Shown piece after piece: positions 1 through 9,411 of a stretch of 64,000 bases of DNA (within the stretch, counting starts at the first letter, position 1; each line of letters starts with the position of its first letter). This stretch comes from Petrolisthes cinctipes (Eukaryota > Arthropoda > Malacostraca > Decapoda > Porcellanidae). A program made the position numbers and the translations under genes. Where the stretch lies: contig JAWQEG010000283.1 of NCBI GenBank assembly GCA_033782935.1, positions 1,798,001 through 1,862,000 on the forward strand, in the 5' to 3' direction. The notes under the pieces were generated by a model. It saw nothing but the letters and a program-made list of their open reading frames with translations. It was not told the origin of the DNA and made no database searches.

Positions 1-138
1 AAATTCAGGCTCAAAACACCCGAAAATTCAATATTTTGGGGTCCCAGAAGCAATCTGTACAGTGCTAGAATATTTTCAAAATATAGGCTAAAAACATGCT
101 AAAAATCGATCTTTTAGGTGCCAAAAAGTCGATATCTC

Positions 139-315
139 AAATTCAGTCCCAAAACACCCGAAAATTCGATATTTAGGGGTCCCAGAAGCGATCTGTACAT
201 GCCTACTCCGTGTTAGAGTATTTTCAAAATACATGCTCAAAACATACTGAAAATCGATCTTTTAAGTGCACAAAAGTCGATATGTGCATGCATCTTCAGT
301 ACCCGTTTATATCTC
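139..315 (+). repeat. Reference A monomer, 177 bp
   Basis: Type A is the longest monomer. Diagnostic sites are cagtccc near the head, tactccgtgttagag in the middle, catactg in the second half, and gcacaaaagtcg (type 1) or gcccaaaagtcg (type 2) followed by gtgcatgcat near the end. It splits into a first half at 139-225 (87 bp) and a related second half at 226-315 (90 bp). A hand count gives 40 C and 29 G (39% GC) and 7 CpG. The orientation given is the one in which the window reads; the biological strand is arbitrary. Confidence 0.95.
218..232. other. Inverted repeat at the monomer midpoint (A example)
   Basis: gtattttcaaaatac is a perfect inverted repeat with 7 bp arms around one central base, at the border of the two half-monomers. 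The same site in B (395-409) has the same sequence, and in C/C' (70-84) it is atattttcaaaatat, also perfect. The central base varies without touching the arms (c, g near 6199, t in B47660, a near 6052). In type 2 B monomers (896-910) one pair is mismatched (aaaattc). Function is unknown; short inverted repeats are common in centromeric satellites. Confidence 0.85.
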
Positions 316-491
316 AAATTCAGTCTCAAAACACCCGAAAATTCAATATTTTGGGGTCCCAGAAGCAATCTGTACATGCCTACTCAGTGTTAGAGTATTT
401 TCAAAATACAGGCCCAAAACATGCTGAAAATCGATATTTTAGATGACCAAAGTCAATATGTGCATATATCTTCTGTACCCGTTTATATCTC
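316..491 (+). repeat. Reference B monomer, 176 bp
   Basis: Type B is one base shorter than A because cccaaagtcaatatg replaces cacaaaagtcgatatg. It also has tactcagtgttagag in the middle, catgctg in the second half and catgtatcttctgt near the end. The halves are 316-402 (87 bp) and 403-491 (89 bp). This copy is type 1 (aaaatacaggccc, then a ttttaga stretch). The alternative type 2 B, for example at 817-992, has ctggccct at the head and aaaattcaggccc after the midpoint. Confidence 0.95.
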
Positions 492-639
492 AAATTCAGG
501 CTCAAAACACCCGAAAATTTAATATTTTGGGGTCCCAGAAGCAATCTGTACATGCCTACACAGTGCTAGAATATTTTCAAAATATAGGCTAAAAACATGC
601 TAAAAATCGACATTTTAGGTGCCAAAAAATCGATATCTC
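492..639 (+). repeat. Reference C monomer, 148 bp
   Basis: Type C is recognised by gtgctagaatattttc in the middle, ataggctaaaaacatg after it, and a tail that runs from gtcgatat (or atcgatat) straight to ctc. Compared with A it lacks 29 bp, from gtgcatgcat through cgtttatat. The lost piece and its left flank both end in atat, so the deletion is consistent with slippage or short-homology repair. The first half is intact (87 bp, 492-578) and the second half is cut to 61 bp (579-639). C closes the A-B-C trimer. Only C carries the hexamer gatatc at its tail. Confidence 0.95.
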
Positions 640-1130
640 AAATTCAGTCCCAAAACACCCGAAAATTCGATATTTAGAGGTCCCAGAAGGTATCTGTACA
701 TGCCTACTCCGTGTTAGAGTATTTTCAAAATACAGGCCAAAAACATACTGAAAATCGATCTTTTAGGTGCCCAAAAGTCGATATGTGCATGCATCTTCTG
801 TACCCGTTTATATCTCAAATTCTGGCCCTAAACACCCGAAAATTCGCTATTTTGGGGTCGCAGAAGCGATCTGTACATGCCTACTCCGTGTTAGAGTATT
901 TTCAAAATTCAGGCCCAAAACATGCTGAAAATCGATATTTTCGATGCCCAAAGTCAATATGTGCATGTATCTTCTGTACCCGTTTATATCTCAAATTCAG
1001 GCTCAAAACACCCGAAAATTCAATATTTTGGGGTCCCAGAAGCAATCTGTACAGTGCTAGAATATTTTCAAAATATAGGCTAAAAACATGCTAAAAATCG
1101 ATCTTTTAGGTGCCAAAAAGTCGATATCTC
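640..1130 (+). repeat. Reference 491 bp higher-order repeat A-B-C' (type 2)
   Basis: A type 2 trimer: A has gaggtcccagaaggtatc at its start, gcccaaaag near its end and cttctgtac. B has ctggccctaaac at its head, agcgatc and actccgtg in its first half and, after the midpoint, aaaattcaggccc. Here the trimer ends in the short C', so the period is 491 bp. Type 2 variants travel together over more than 350 bp, so they mark a haplotype of the higher-order unit and not scattered point changes. In places (6120-8123) type 1 and type 2 trimers alternate as a 1,002 bp pair. Confidence 0.9.
993..1130 (+). repeat. Reference C' monomer, 138 bp
   Basis: C' equals C with a further 10 bp missing in the first half: ctgtacagtgctag replaces the longer ctgtacatgcctac plus acagtgctag. 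The missing piece is bounded by aca on both sides, so short-homology deletion is likely. I count 22 C' copies, starting at 1, 993, 1307, 4656, 8476, 10767, 13084, 14048, 16370, 17334, 18326, 20319, 21636, 23955, 25272, 25734, 28023, 30841, 31332, 35655, 44179 and 57175. Those at 1307, 8476, 13084, 16370, 25272 and 25734 sit next to hybrid monomers. Confidence 0.93.
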
Positions 1131-1306
1131 AAATTCAGTCCCAAAACACCCGAAAATTTGATATTTAGGGGTCCCAGAAGCGATCTGTACATGCCTACTC
1201 CGTGTTAGAGTATTTTCAAAATACATGCTCAAAACATACTGAAAATCGATATTTTAGATGCCCAAAGTCAATATGTGCATGTATCTTCTGTACCCGTTTA
1301 TATCTC
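1131..1306 (+). repeat. A/B hybrid monomer, 176 bp
   Basis: The first part is A (cagtccc, tactccgtgttagag, acatgctcaaaacatactg). From the cgatattttagatgccc stretch onward it is B. It is followed by C', so the local unit is a 314 bp dimer in place of a trimer. This is the expected product of unequal crossing-over between neighbouring A and B monomers. Similar A-head/B-tail monomers start at 5796, 8124, 11907, 12732, 15193, 16018, 18464, 25558, 25872, 26196, 27346, 29015, 30164, 41140, 47989, 52133, 54137, 60485 and 62489. Confidence 0.88.
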
Positions 1307-2298
1307 AAATTCAGGCTCAAAACACCCGAAAATTCAATATTTTGGGGTCCCAGAAGCAATCTGTACAGTGCTTGAATATTTTCAAAATATAGGCTAAAAA
1401 CATGCTAAAAATCGATCTTTTAGGTGCCAAAAAGTCGATATCTCAAATTCAGTCCCAAAACACCCGAAAATTCGATATTTAGGGGTCCCAGAAGCGATCT
1501 GTACATGCCTACTCCGTGTTAGAGTATTTTCAAAATACATGCTCAAAACATACTGAAAATCGATCTTTTAGGTGCACAAAAGTCGATATGTGCATGCATC
1601 TTCAGTACCCGTTTATATCTCAAATTCAGGCTCAAAACACCAGAAAATTCAATATTTTGGGGTCCCAGAAGCAATCTGTACATGCCTACTCAGTGTAAGA
1701 GTATTTTCAAAATACAGGCCCGAAACATGCTGAAAATCGATATTTTAGATGCCCAAAGTCAATATGTGCATGTATCTTCTGTACCCGTTTATATCTCAAA
1801 TTCAGGCTCAAAACACCCGAAAATTCAATATTTTGGGGTCCCAGAAGCAATCTGTACATGCCTACAGAGTGCTAGAATATTTTCAAAATATAGGCTAAAA
1901 ACATGCTAAAAATCGACATTTTAGGTGCCAAAAAATCGATATCTCAAATTCAGTCCCAAAACACCCGAAAATTCGATATTTAGAGGTCACAGAAGCGATC
2001 TGTACATGCCTACTCCGTGTTAGAGTATTTTCAAAATACAGGCCAAAAACATACTGAAAATCGATCTTTTAGGTGCACAAAAGTCGATATGTGCATGCAT
2101 CTTCAGTACCCGTTTATATCTCAAATTCAGTCCCAAAACACCCGAAAATTCAATATTTTGGGGTCCCAGAAGCAATCTGTACATGCCTACTCAGTGTTAG
2201 AGTATTTTCAAAATACAGGCCCAAAACATGCTGAAAATCGATATTTTAGATGGCCAAAGTCAATATGTGCATGTATCTTCTGTACCCGTTTATATCTC

Positions 2299-2475
2299 AA
2301 ATTCAGGCTCAAAACACCCGAAAATTCAATATTTTGGGGTCTCAGAAGCAATCTGTACATGCCTACTCAGTGCTAGAATATTTTCAAAATATAGGCCAAA
2401 AACATGCTGAAAATCGATCTTTTAGGTGCACAAAAGTCGATATGTGCATGCATCTTCAGTACCCGTTTATATCTC
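2299..2475 (+). repeat. C/A hybrid monomer, 177 bp
   Basis: The head is C-like (caggctc, actcagtgctagaatattttc, atatagg). The tail is type A (gcacaaaagtcg, gtgcatgcat, cttcagtac), restoring the full 177 bp. It lies between two B monomers, giving the order A-B-(C/A)-B. The collinear copy near 21311 has an ordinary C followed by A-C'-A-C-A before B resumes at 22276. A deletion between a C and a later A therefore explains this junction. Confidence 0.85.
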
Positions 2476-5400
2476 AAATTCAGGCTCAAAACACCCGAAA
2501 ATTCAAAATTTTGGGGTCCCAGAAGCAATCTGTACATGCCTACTCAGTGTTAGAGTATTTTCAAAATACAGGCCCAAAACATGCTGAAAATCGATATTTT
2601 AGATGCCCAAAGTCAATATGTGCATGTATCTTCTGTACCCGTTTATATCTCAAATTCTGGCTCAAAACACCCGAAAATTCAATATTTTGGGGTCCCAGAA
2701 GCAATCTGTACATGCCTACAGAGTGCTAGAATATTTTCAAAATATAGGCTAAAAACATGCTAAAAATCGACATTTTAGGTGCCAAAAAATCGATATCTCA
2801 AATTCAGTCCCAAAACACCCGAAAATTCGATATTTAGAGGTCACAAAAGCGATCTGTACATGCCTACTCCGTGTTAGAGTATTTTCAAAATACAGGCCAA
2901 AAACATACTGAAAATCGATCTTTTAGGTGCACAAAAGTCGATATGTGCATGCATCTTCAGTACCCGTTTATATCTCAAATTCAGGCTCAAAACACCCGAA
3001 AATTCAATATTTTGGGGTCCCAGAAGCAATCTGTACATGCCTACTCAGTGTTAGAGTATTTTCAAAATACAGGCCCAAAACATGCTGAAAATCGATATTT
3101 TAGATGCCCAAAGTCAATATGTGCATGTATCTTCTGTACCCGTTTATATCTCAAATTCAGGCTCAAAACACCCGAAAATTCAATATTTTGCGGTCCCAGA
3201 AGCAATCTGTACATGCCTACACAGTGCTATAATATTTTCAAAATATAGGCTAAAAACATGCTAAAAATCGATATTATAGGTGCCAAAAAATCGATATCTC
3301 AAATTCAGTCCCATAACACCCGAAAATTCGATATTTAGAGGTCCCAGAAGGTATCTGTACATGCCTACTCCGTGTTAGAGTATTTTCAAAATACAGGCCA
3401 AAAACATACTGAAAATCGATCTTTTAGGTGCCCAAAAGTCGATATGTGCATGCATCTTCTGTACCCGTTTATATCTCAAATTCTGGCCCTAAACACCCGA
3501 AAATTCGATATTTTGGGGTCCCAGAAGCGATCTGTACATGCCTACTCCGTGTTAGAGTATTTTCAAAATTCAGGCCCAAAACATACTGAAAATCGATATT
3601 TTTGGTGCCCAAAGTCAATATGTGCATGTATCTTCTGTACCCGTTTATATCTCAAATTCAGGCTCAAAACACCCGAAAATTCAATATTTTGGGGTCCCAG
3701 AAGCAATCTGTACATGCCTACACAGTGCTAGAATATTTTCAAAATATAGGCTAAAAACATGCTAAAAATCGACATTTTAGGTGCCAAAAAATCGATATCT
3801 CAAATTCAGTCCCAAAACACCCGAAAATTCGATATTTAGAGGCCCCAGAAGGTATCTGTACATGCCTACTCCGTGTTAGAGTATTTTCAAAATACATGCT
3901 CAAAACATACTGAAAATCGAACTTTTAGGTGCACAAAAGTCGATATGTGCATGCATCTTCAGTACCCGTTTATATCTCAAATTCAGGCTCAAAACACCCG
4001 AAAATTCAATATTTTGCGGTCCCAGAAGCAATCTGTACATGCCTACTCAGTGTTAGAGTATTTTCAAAATACAGGCCCAAAACATGCTGAAAATCGATAT
4101 TTTAGATGCCCAAAGTCAATATGTGCATGTATCTTCTGTACCCGTTTATATATCAAATTCAGGCTCAAAACACCCGAAAATTCAATATTTTGGGGTCCCA
4201 GAAGCAATCTGTACATGCCTACACAGTGCTATAATATTTTCAAAATATAGGCTAAAAACATGCTAAAAATCGATATTATAGGTGCCAAAAAATCGATATC
4301 TCAAATTCAGTCCCATAACACCCGAAAATTCGATATTTAGAGGTCCCGGAAGGTATCTGTACATGCCTACTCCGTGTTAGAGTATTTTCAAAATACAGGC
4401 CAAAAACATACTGAAAATCGATCTTTTAGGTGCCCAAAAGTCGATATGTGCATGCATCTTCTGTACCCGTTTATATCTCAAATTCTGGCCCTAAACACCC
4501 GAAAATTCGATATTTTGGGGTCCCAGAAGCGATCTGTACATGCCTACTCCGTGTTAGAGTATTTTCAAAATTCAGGCCCAAAACATACTGAAAATCGATA
4601 TTTTTGGTGCCCAAAGTCAATATGTGCATGTATCTTCTGTACCCGTTTATATCTCAAATTCAGGCTCAAAACACCCGAAAATTCAATATTTTGGGGTCCC
4701 AGAAGCAATCTATACAGTGCTAGAATATTTTCAAAATATAGGCTAAAAACATGCTAAAAATCGATCTTTTAGGTGCCAAAAAGTCGATATCTCAAATTCA
4801 GTCCCAAAACACCCGAAAATTCGATATTTAAGGGTCCCAGAAGCGATCTGTACATGCCTACTCCGTGTTAGAGTATTTTCAAAATACATGCTCAAAACAT
4901 ACTGAAAATCGATCTTTTAGGTGCACAAAAGTCGATATGTGCATGCATCTTCAGTACCCGTTTATATCTCAAATTCAGGCTCAAAACACCCGAAAATTCA
5001 ATATTTTGGGGTCCCAGAAGCAATCTGTACATGCCTACTCAGTGTTAGAGTATTTTCAAAATACAGGCCCGAAACATGCTGAAAATCGATATTTTAGATG
5101 CCCAAAGTCAATATGTGCATGTATCTTCTGTACCCGTTTATATCTCAAATTCAAGCTCAAAACACCCGAAAATTCAATATTTTGGGGTCCCAGAAGCAAT
5201 CTGTACATGCCTACAGAGTGCTAGAATATTTTCAAAATATAGGCTAAAAACATGCTAAAAATCGACATTTTAGGTGCCAAAAAATCGATATATCAAATTC
5301 AGTCCCAAAACACCCGAAAATTCGATATTTAGAGGTCACAGAAGCGATCTGTACATGCCTACTCCGTGTTAGAGTTTTTTCAAAATACAGGCCAAAAACA

Positions 5401-5795
5401 TACTGAAAATCGATCTTTTAGGTGCACAAAAGTCGATATGTGCATGCATCTTCAGTACCCGTTTATATCTCAAATTCAGGCTCAAAACACCCGAAAATTC
5501 AATATTTTGGGGTCCCAGAAGCAATCTGTACATGCCTACTCAGTGTTAGAGTATTTTCAAAATACAGCCCCAAAACATGCTGAAAATCGATATTTTAGAT
5601 GGCCAAAGTCAATATGTGCATGTATCTTCTGTACCCGTTTATATCTCAAATTCAGGCTCAAAACACCCGAAAATTCAATATTTTGGGGTCGCAGAAGCAA
5701 TCTGTACATGCCTACACAGTGCTAGAATATTTTCAAAATATAGGCTAAAAACATGCTAAAAATCGACATTTTAGGTGCCAAAAAATCGATATCTC

Positions 5796-8123
5796 AAATT
5801 CAGTCCCAAAGCACCCGAAAATTCGATATTTAGATGTCCCAGAAGGTATCTGTACATGCCTACTCCGTGTTAGAGTATTTTCAAAATTCAGGCCCAAAAC
5901 ATGCTGAAAATCGATATTTTTGGTGCCCAAAGTCAATATGTGCATGTATCTTCTGTACCCGTTTATATCTCAAATTCAGGCTCAAAACACCCGAAAATTC
6001 AATATTTTGGGGTCCCAGAAGCAATCTGTACATGCCTACTCAGTGCTAGAATATTTTAAAAATATAGGCTAAAAACATGCTGAAAATCGATCTTTTAGGT
6101 GCCAAAAAGTCGATATCTCAAATTCAGTCCCAAAACACCCGAAAATTCGATATTTAGGGGTCCCAGAAGCGATCTGTACATGCCTACTCCGTGTTAGAGT
6201 ATTTTGAAAATACATGCTCAAAACATACTGAAAATTGATCTTTTAGGTGCACAAAAGTCGATATGTGCATGCATCTTCAGTACCCGTTTATATCTCAAAT
6301 TCAGGCTCAAAACACCCGAAAATTCAATATTTTGGGGTCCCAGAAGCAATCTGTACATGCCTACTCAGTGTTAGAGTATTTTCAAAATACATGCCCAAAA
6401 CATGCTGAAAATCGATATTTTAGATGCCCAAAGTCAATATGTGCATGTATCTTCTGTACCCGTTTATATCTCAAATTCAGGCTCAAAACACCCGAAAATT
6501 CAATATTTTGGGGTCCCAGAAGCAATCTGTACATGCCTACAGAGTGCTAGAATATTTTCAAAATATAGGCTAAAAACATGCTAAAAATCGACATTTTAGG
6601 TGCCAAAAAATCGATATCTCAAATTCAGTCGCAAAACACCCGAAAATTCGATATTTAGAGGTCCCAGAAGGTATCTGTACATGCTTACTCCGTGTTAGAG
6701 TATTTTCAAAATACAGGCCAAAAACATACTGAAAATCGATCTTTTAGGTGCCCAAAAGTCGATATGTGCATGCATCTTCTGTACCCGTTTATATCTCAAA
6801 TTCTGGCCCTAAACACCCGAAAATTCGATATTTTGGGGTCCCAGAAGCGATCTGTACATGCCTACTCCGTGTTAGAGTATTTTCAAAATTCAGGCCCAAA
6901 ACATGCTGAAAATCGATATTTTTGGTGCCCAAAGTCAATATGTGCATGTATCTTCTGTACCCGTTTATATCTCAAATTCAGGCTCAAAACACCCGAAAAT
7001 TCAATATTTTGGGGTCCCAGAAGCAATCTGTACATGCCTACTCAGAGCTAGAATATTTTAAAAATATAGGCTAAAAACATGCTGAAAATCGATCTTTTAG
7101 GTGCCAAAAAGTCGATATCTCAAATTCAGTCCCAAAACACCCGAAAATTCGATATTTAGGGGTCCCAGAAGCGATCTGTACATGCCTACTCCGTGTTAGA
7201 GTATTTTGAAAATACATGCTCAAAACATACTGAAAATTGATCTTTTAGGTGCACAAAAGTCGATATGTGCATGCATCTTCAGTACCCGTTTATATCTCAA
7301 ATTCAGGCTCAAAACACCCGAAAATTCAATATTTTGGGGTCCCAGAAGCAATCTGTACATGCCTACTCAGTGTTAGAGTATTTTCAAAATACATGCCCAA
7401 AACATGCTGAAAATCGATATTTTAGATGCCCAAAGTCAATATGTGCATGTATCTTCTGTACCCGTTTATATCTCAAATTCAGGCTCAAAACACCCGAAAA
7501 TTCAATATTTTGGGGTCCCAGAAGCAATCTGTACATGCCTACAGAGTGCTAGAATATTTTCAAAATATAGGCTAAAAACATGCTAAAAATCGACATTTTA
7601 GGTGCCAAAAAATCGATATCTCAAATTCAGTCGCAAAACACCCGAAAATTCGATATTTAGAGGTCCCGGAAGGTATCTGTACATGCTTACTCCGTGTTAG
7701 AGTATTTTCAAAATACAGGCCAAAAACATACTGAAAATCGATCTTTTAGGTGCCCAAAAGTCGATATGTGCATGCATCTTCTGTACCCGTTTATATCTCA
7801 AATTCTGGCCCTAAACACCCGAAAATTCGATATTTTGGGGTCCCAGAAGCGATCTGTACATGCCTACTCCGTGTTAGAGTATTTTCAAAATTCAGGCCCA
7901 AAACATGCTGAAAATCGATATTTTTGGTGCCCAAAGTCAATATGTGCATGTATCTTCTGTACCCGTTTATATCTCAAATTCAGGCTCAAAACACCCGAAA
8001 ATTCAATATTTTGGGGTCCCAGAAGCAATCTGTACATGCCTACTCAGTGCTAGAATATTTTCAAAATATAGGCTAAAAACATGCTGAAAATCGATCTTTT
8101 AGCTGCCAAAAAGTCGATATCTC
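5796..8123 (+). repeat. 1,002 bp tandem duplication (two trimers per unit)
   Basis: Monomer starts: A/B hybrid 5796, C5972 A6120 B6297 C6473 A6621 B6798 C6974 A7122 B7299 C7475 A7623 B7800 C7976. A type 1 trimer followed by a type 2 trimer (1,002 bp) is repeated; similarity at this offset runs from about 5880 to 8060. Rare changes occur in both copies: ttttgaaaatac in A at 6120 and 7122, aaaattgatc just after it, and cagtcgcaaaac in A at 6621 and 7623. The copies differ at only a few sites (for example cccagaagg against cccggaagg near 6665/7667), so the duplication is recent relative to trimer divergence. Confidence 0.88.
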
Positions 8124-9411
8124 AAATTCAGTCAAAAAACACCCGAAAATTCGATATTTAGGGGTCCCAGAAGCGATCTGTACATGCCTACTCCGTGTTA
8201 GAGTATTTTCAAAATTCAGGCCCAAAACATGCAGAAAATCGATATTTTTGGTGCCCAAAGTTAATATGTGCATGTATCTTCTGTACCCGTTTTTATCTCA
8301 AATTCAGACTCAAAACACCCGAAAATTCGATATTTTGGGGTCCCAGAAGCAATCTGTACATGCCTACTCAGTGCTAGAATATTTTCAAAATATAGGCTAA
8401 AAACATGCTGAAAATCGATATTTTTGGTGCCCAAAGTCAATATGTGCATGTATCTTCTGTACCCGTTTATATCTCAAATTCAGGCTCAAAACACCCGAAA
8501 ATTCAATATTTTGGGGTGCCAGAAGCAATCTGTACAGTGCTAGAATATTTTCAAAATATAGGCTAAAAACATGCTAAAAATCGATCTTTTAGGTGCCAAA
8601 AAGTCGATATCTCAAATTCAGTCCCAAAACACCCGAAAATTCGATATTTAGGGGTCCCAGAAGCGATCTGTACATGCCTACTCCGTGTTAGAGTATTTTC
8701 AAAATACATGCTCAAAACATACAGAAAATCGATCTTTTAGGTGCACAAAAGTCGATATGTGCATGCATCTTCAGTACCCGTTTATATCTCAAATTCAGGC
8801 TCAAAACACCCGAAAATTCAATATTTTGGGGTCCCAGAAGCAATCTGTACATGCCTACTTAGTGCTAGGATATTTTCAAAATATAGGCTAAAAACATGTT
8901 AAAAATCGATCTTTTAGGTGCCAAAAAGTCGATATCTCAAATTCAGTCCCAAAACACCTGAAAATTCAATATTTAGAGGTCCCAGAAGGTATCTGTACAT
9001 GCCTACTCCGTTTTAGAGTATTTTCAAAATACAGGCCAAAAACATGCTAAAAATCGATCTTTTAGGTGCCAAAAAATTGATATATCAAATTCAGTCCCAA
9101 AACACCCGAAAATTCGATATTTAGAGGTCCCAGAATGTATATGTACATGCCTACTCCGTGTTAGAGTATTTTCAAAATACAGGCCAAAAACATACTGAAA
9201 ATCGATCTTTTAGGTGCCCAAAAGTCGATATGTGCATGCATCTTCTGTACCCGTTTATATCTCAAATTCTGGCCCTAAACACCCGAAAATTCGATATTTT
9301 GGGGTCCCAGAAGCAATCTGTACATGCCTACAGAGTGCTAGAATATTTTCAAAATATAGGCTAAAAACATGCTAAAAATCGATCTTTTAGGTGCCAAAAA
9401 ATCGATATATC
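8124..9411 (+). repeat. Hybrid-monomer cassette, first copy
   Basis: Monomer starts: A/B hybrid 8124, C/B hybrid 8300, C'8476, A8614, C8791, A/C hybrid 8939 (148 bp), A9087, B/C hybrid 9264 (148 bp). The trimer order is fully broken: of eight monomers only three are ordinary full types (A8614, C8791, A9087). Local marks include gttaatatg and gtttttatctc at the 8124/8300 junction, ctaggatattttc at 8791 and ccgttttagag at 8939. The same arrangement returns at +4,608 bp (12.48-13.92 kb) and again 3,286 bp further on (15.76-17.21 kb), so a rearranged cassette was itself amplified. Confidence 0.87.

Larger units (their letters stand above)
139..639 (+). repeat. Reference 501 bp higher-order repeat A-B-C (type 1)
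   Basis: A (177) + B (176) + C (148) make 501 bp, composed of half-monomers of 87+90+87+89+87+61 bp. Corresponding points recur 501 bp apart over long stretches (for example A starts at 2800, 3301, 3802, 4303). Type 1 trimers carry gcacaaaag and cttcagtac in A, then caggctc (sometimes cagtctc or cagtccc) and actcagtg in B. Copies of the same monomer type in different trimers are far more alike than A, B and C within one trimer, which is the usual sign that the trimer is the unit being homogenised. Confidence 0.94.
1..5795 (+). repeat. Left block, trimers with first copy of a long internal duplication
   Basis: Monomer starts: C'1 A139 B316 C492 A640 B817 C'993, A/B hybrid 1131, C'1307 A1445 B1622 C1798 A1946 B2123, C/A hybrid 2299, B2476 C2652 A2800 B2977 C3153 A3301 B3478 C3654 A3802 B3979 C4155 A4303 B4480 C'4656 A4794 B4971 C5147 A5295 B5472 C5648. 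Segments recur further on in the same order: 1-1355 at +17,333 bp, about 1400-2360 at +19,012, 2476-3300 at +19,800 and about 3802-5600 at +19,299. Rare shared variants support this, for example ttttaagtgcac at 254 and again at +17,333. The segment 3802-6240 also matches 9913-12350 (+6,111). Confidence 0.88.

Noticed and set aside
157..170. cccgaaaattcgat as a CENP-B box
   Set aside because: Read on the minus strand the CENP-B core needs CGGG and TTCG at a fixed spacing with an A between them. Here the spacing is one base short and the last base of the TTCG part does not match.
172..178. tttaggg as plant-type telomere repeat
   Set aside because: It occurs once in those A monomers that read ttaggggtcc, never in tandem, so it is a chance heptamer.
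8124..9411. Mobile element insertion breaking the trimer order
   Set aside because: All sequence in the disturbed region is satellite, with no foreign DNA, terminal repeats or target-site duplication; monomer hybrids explain it.
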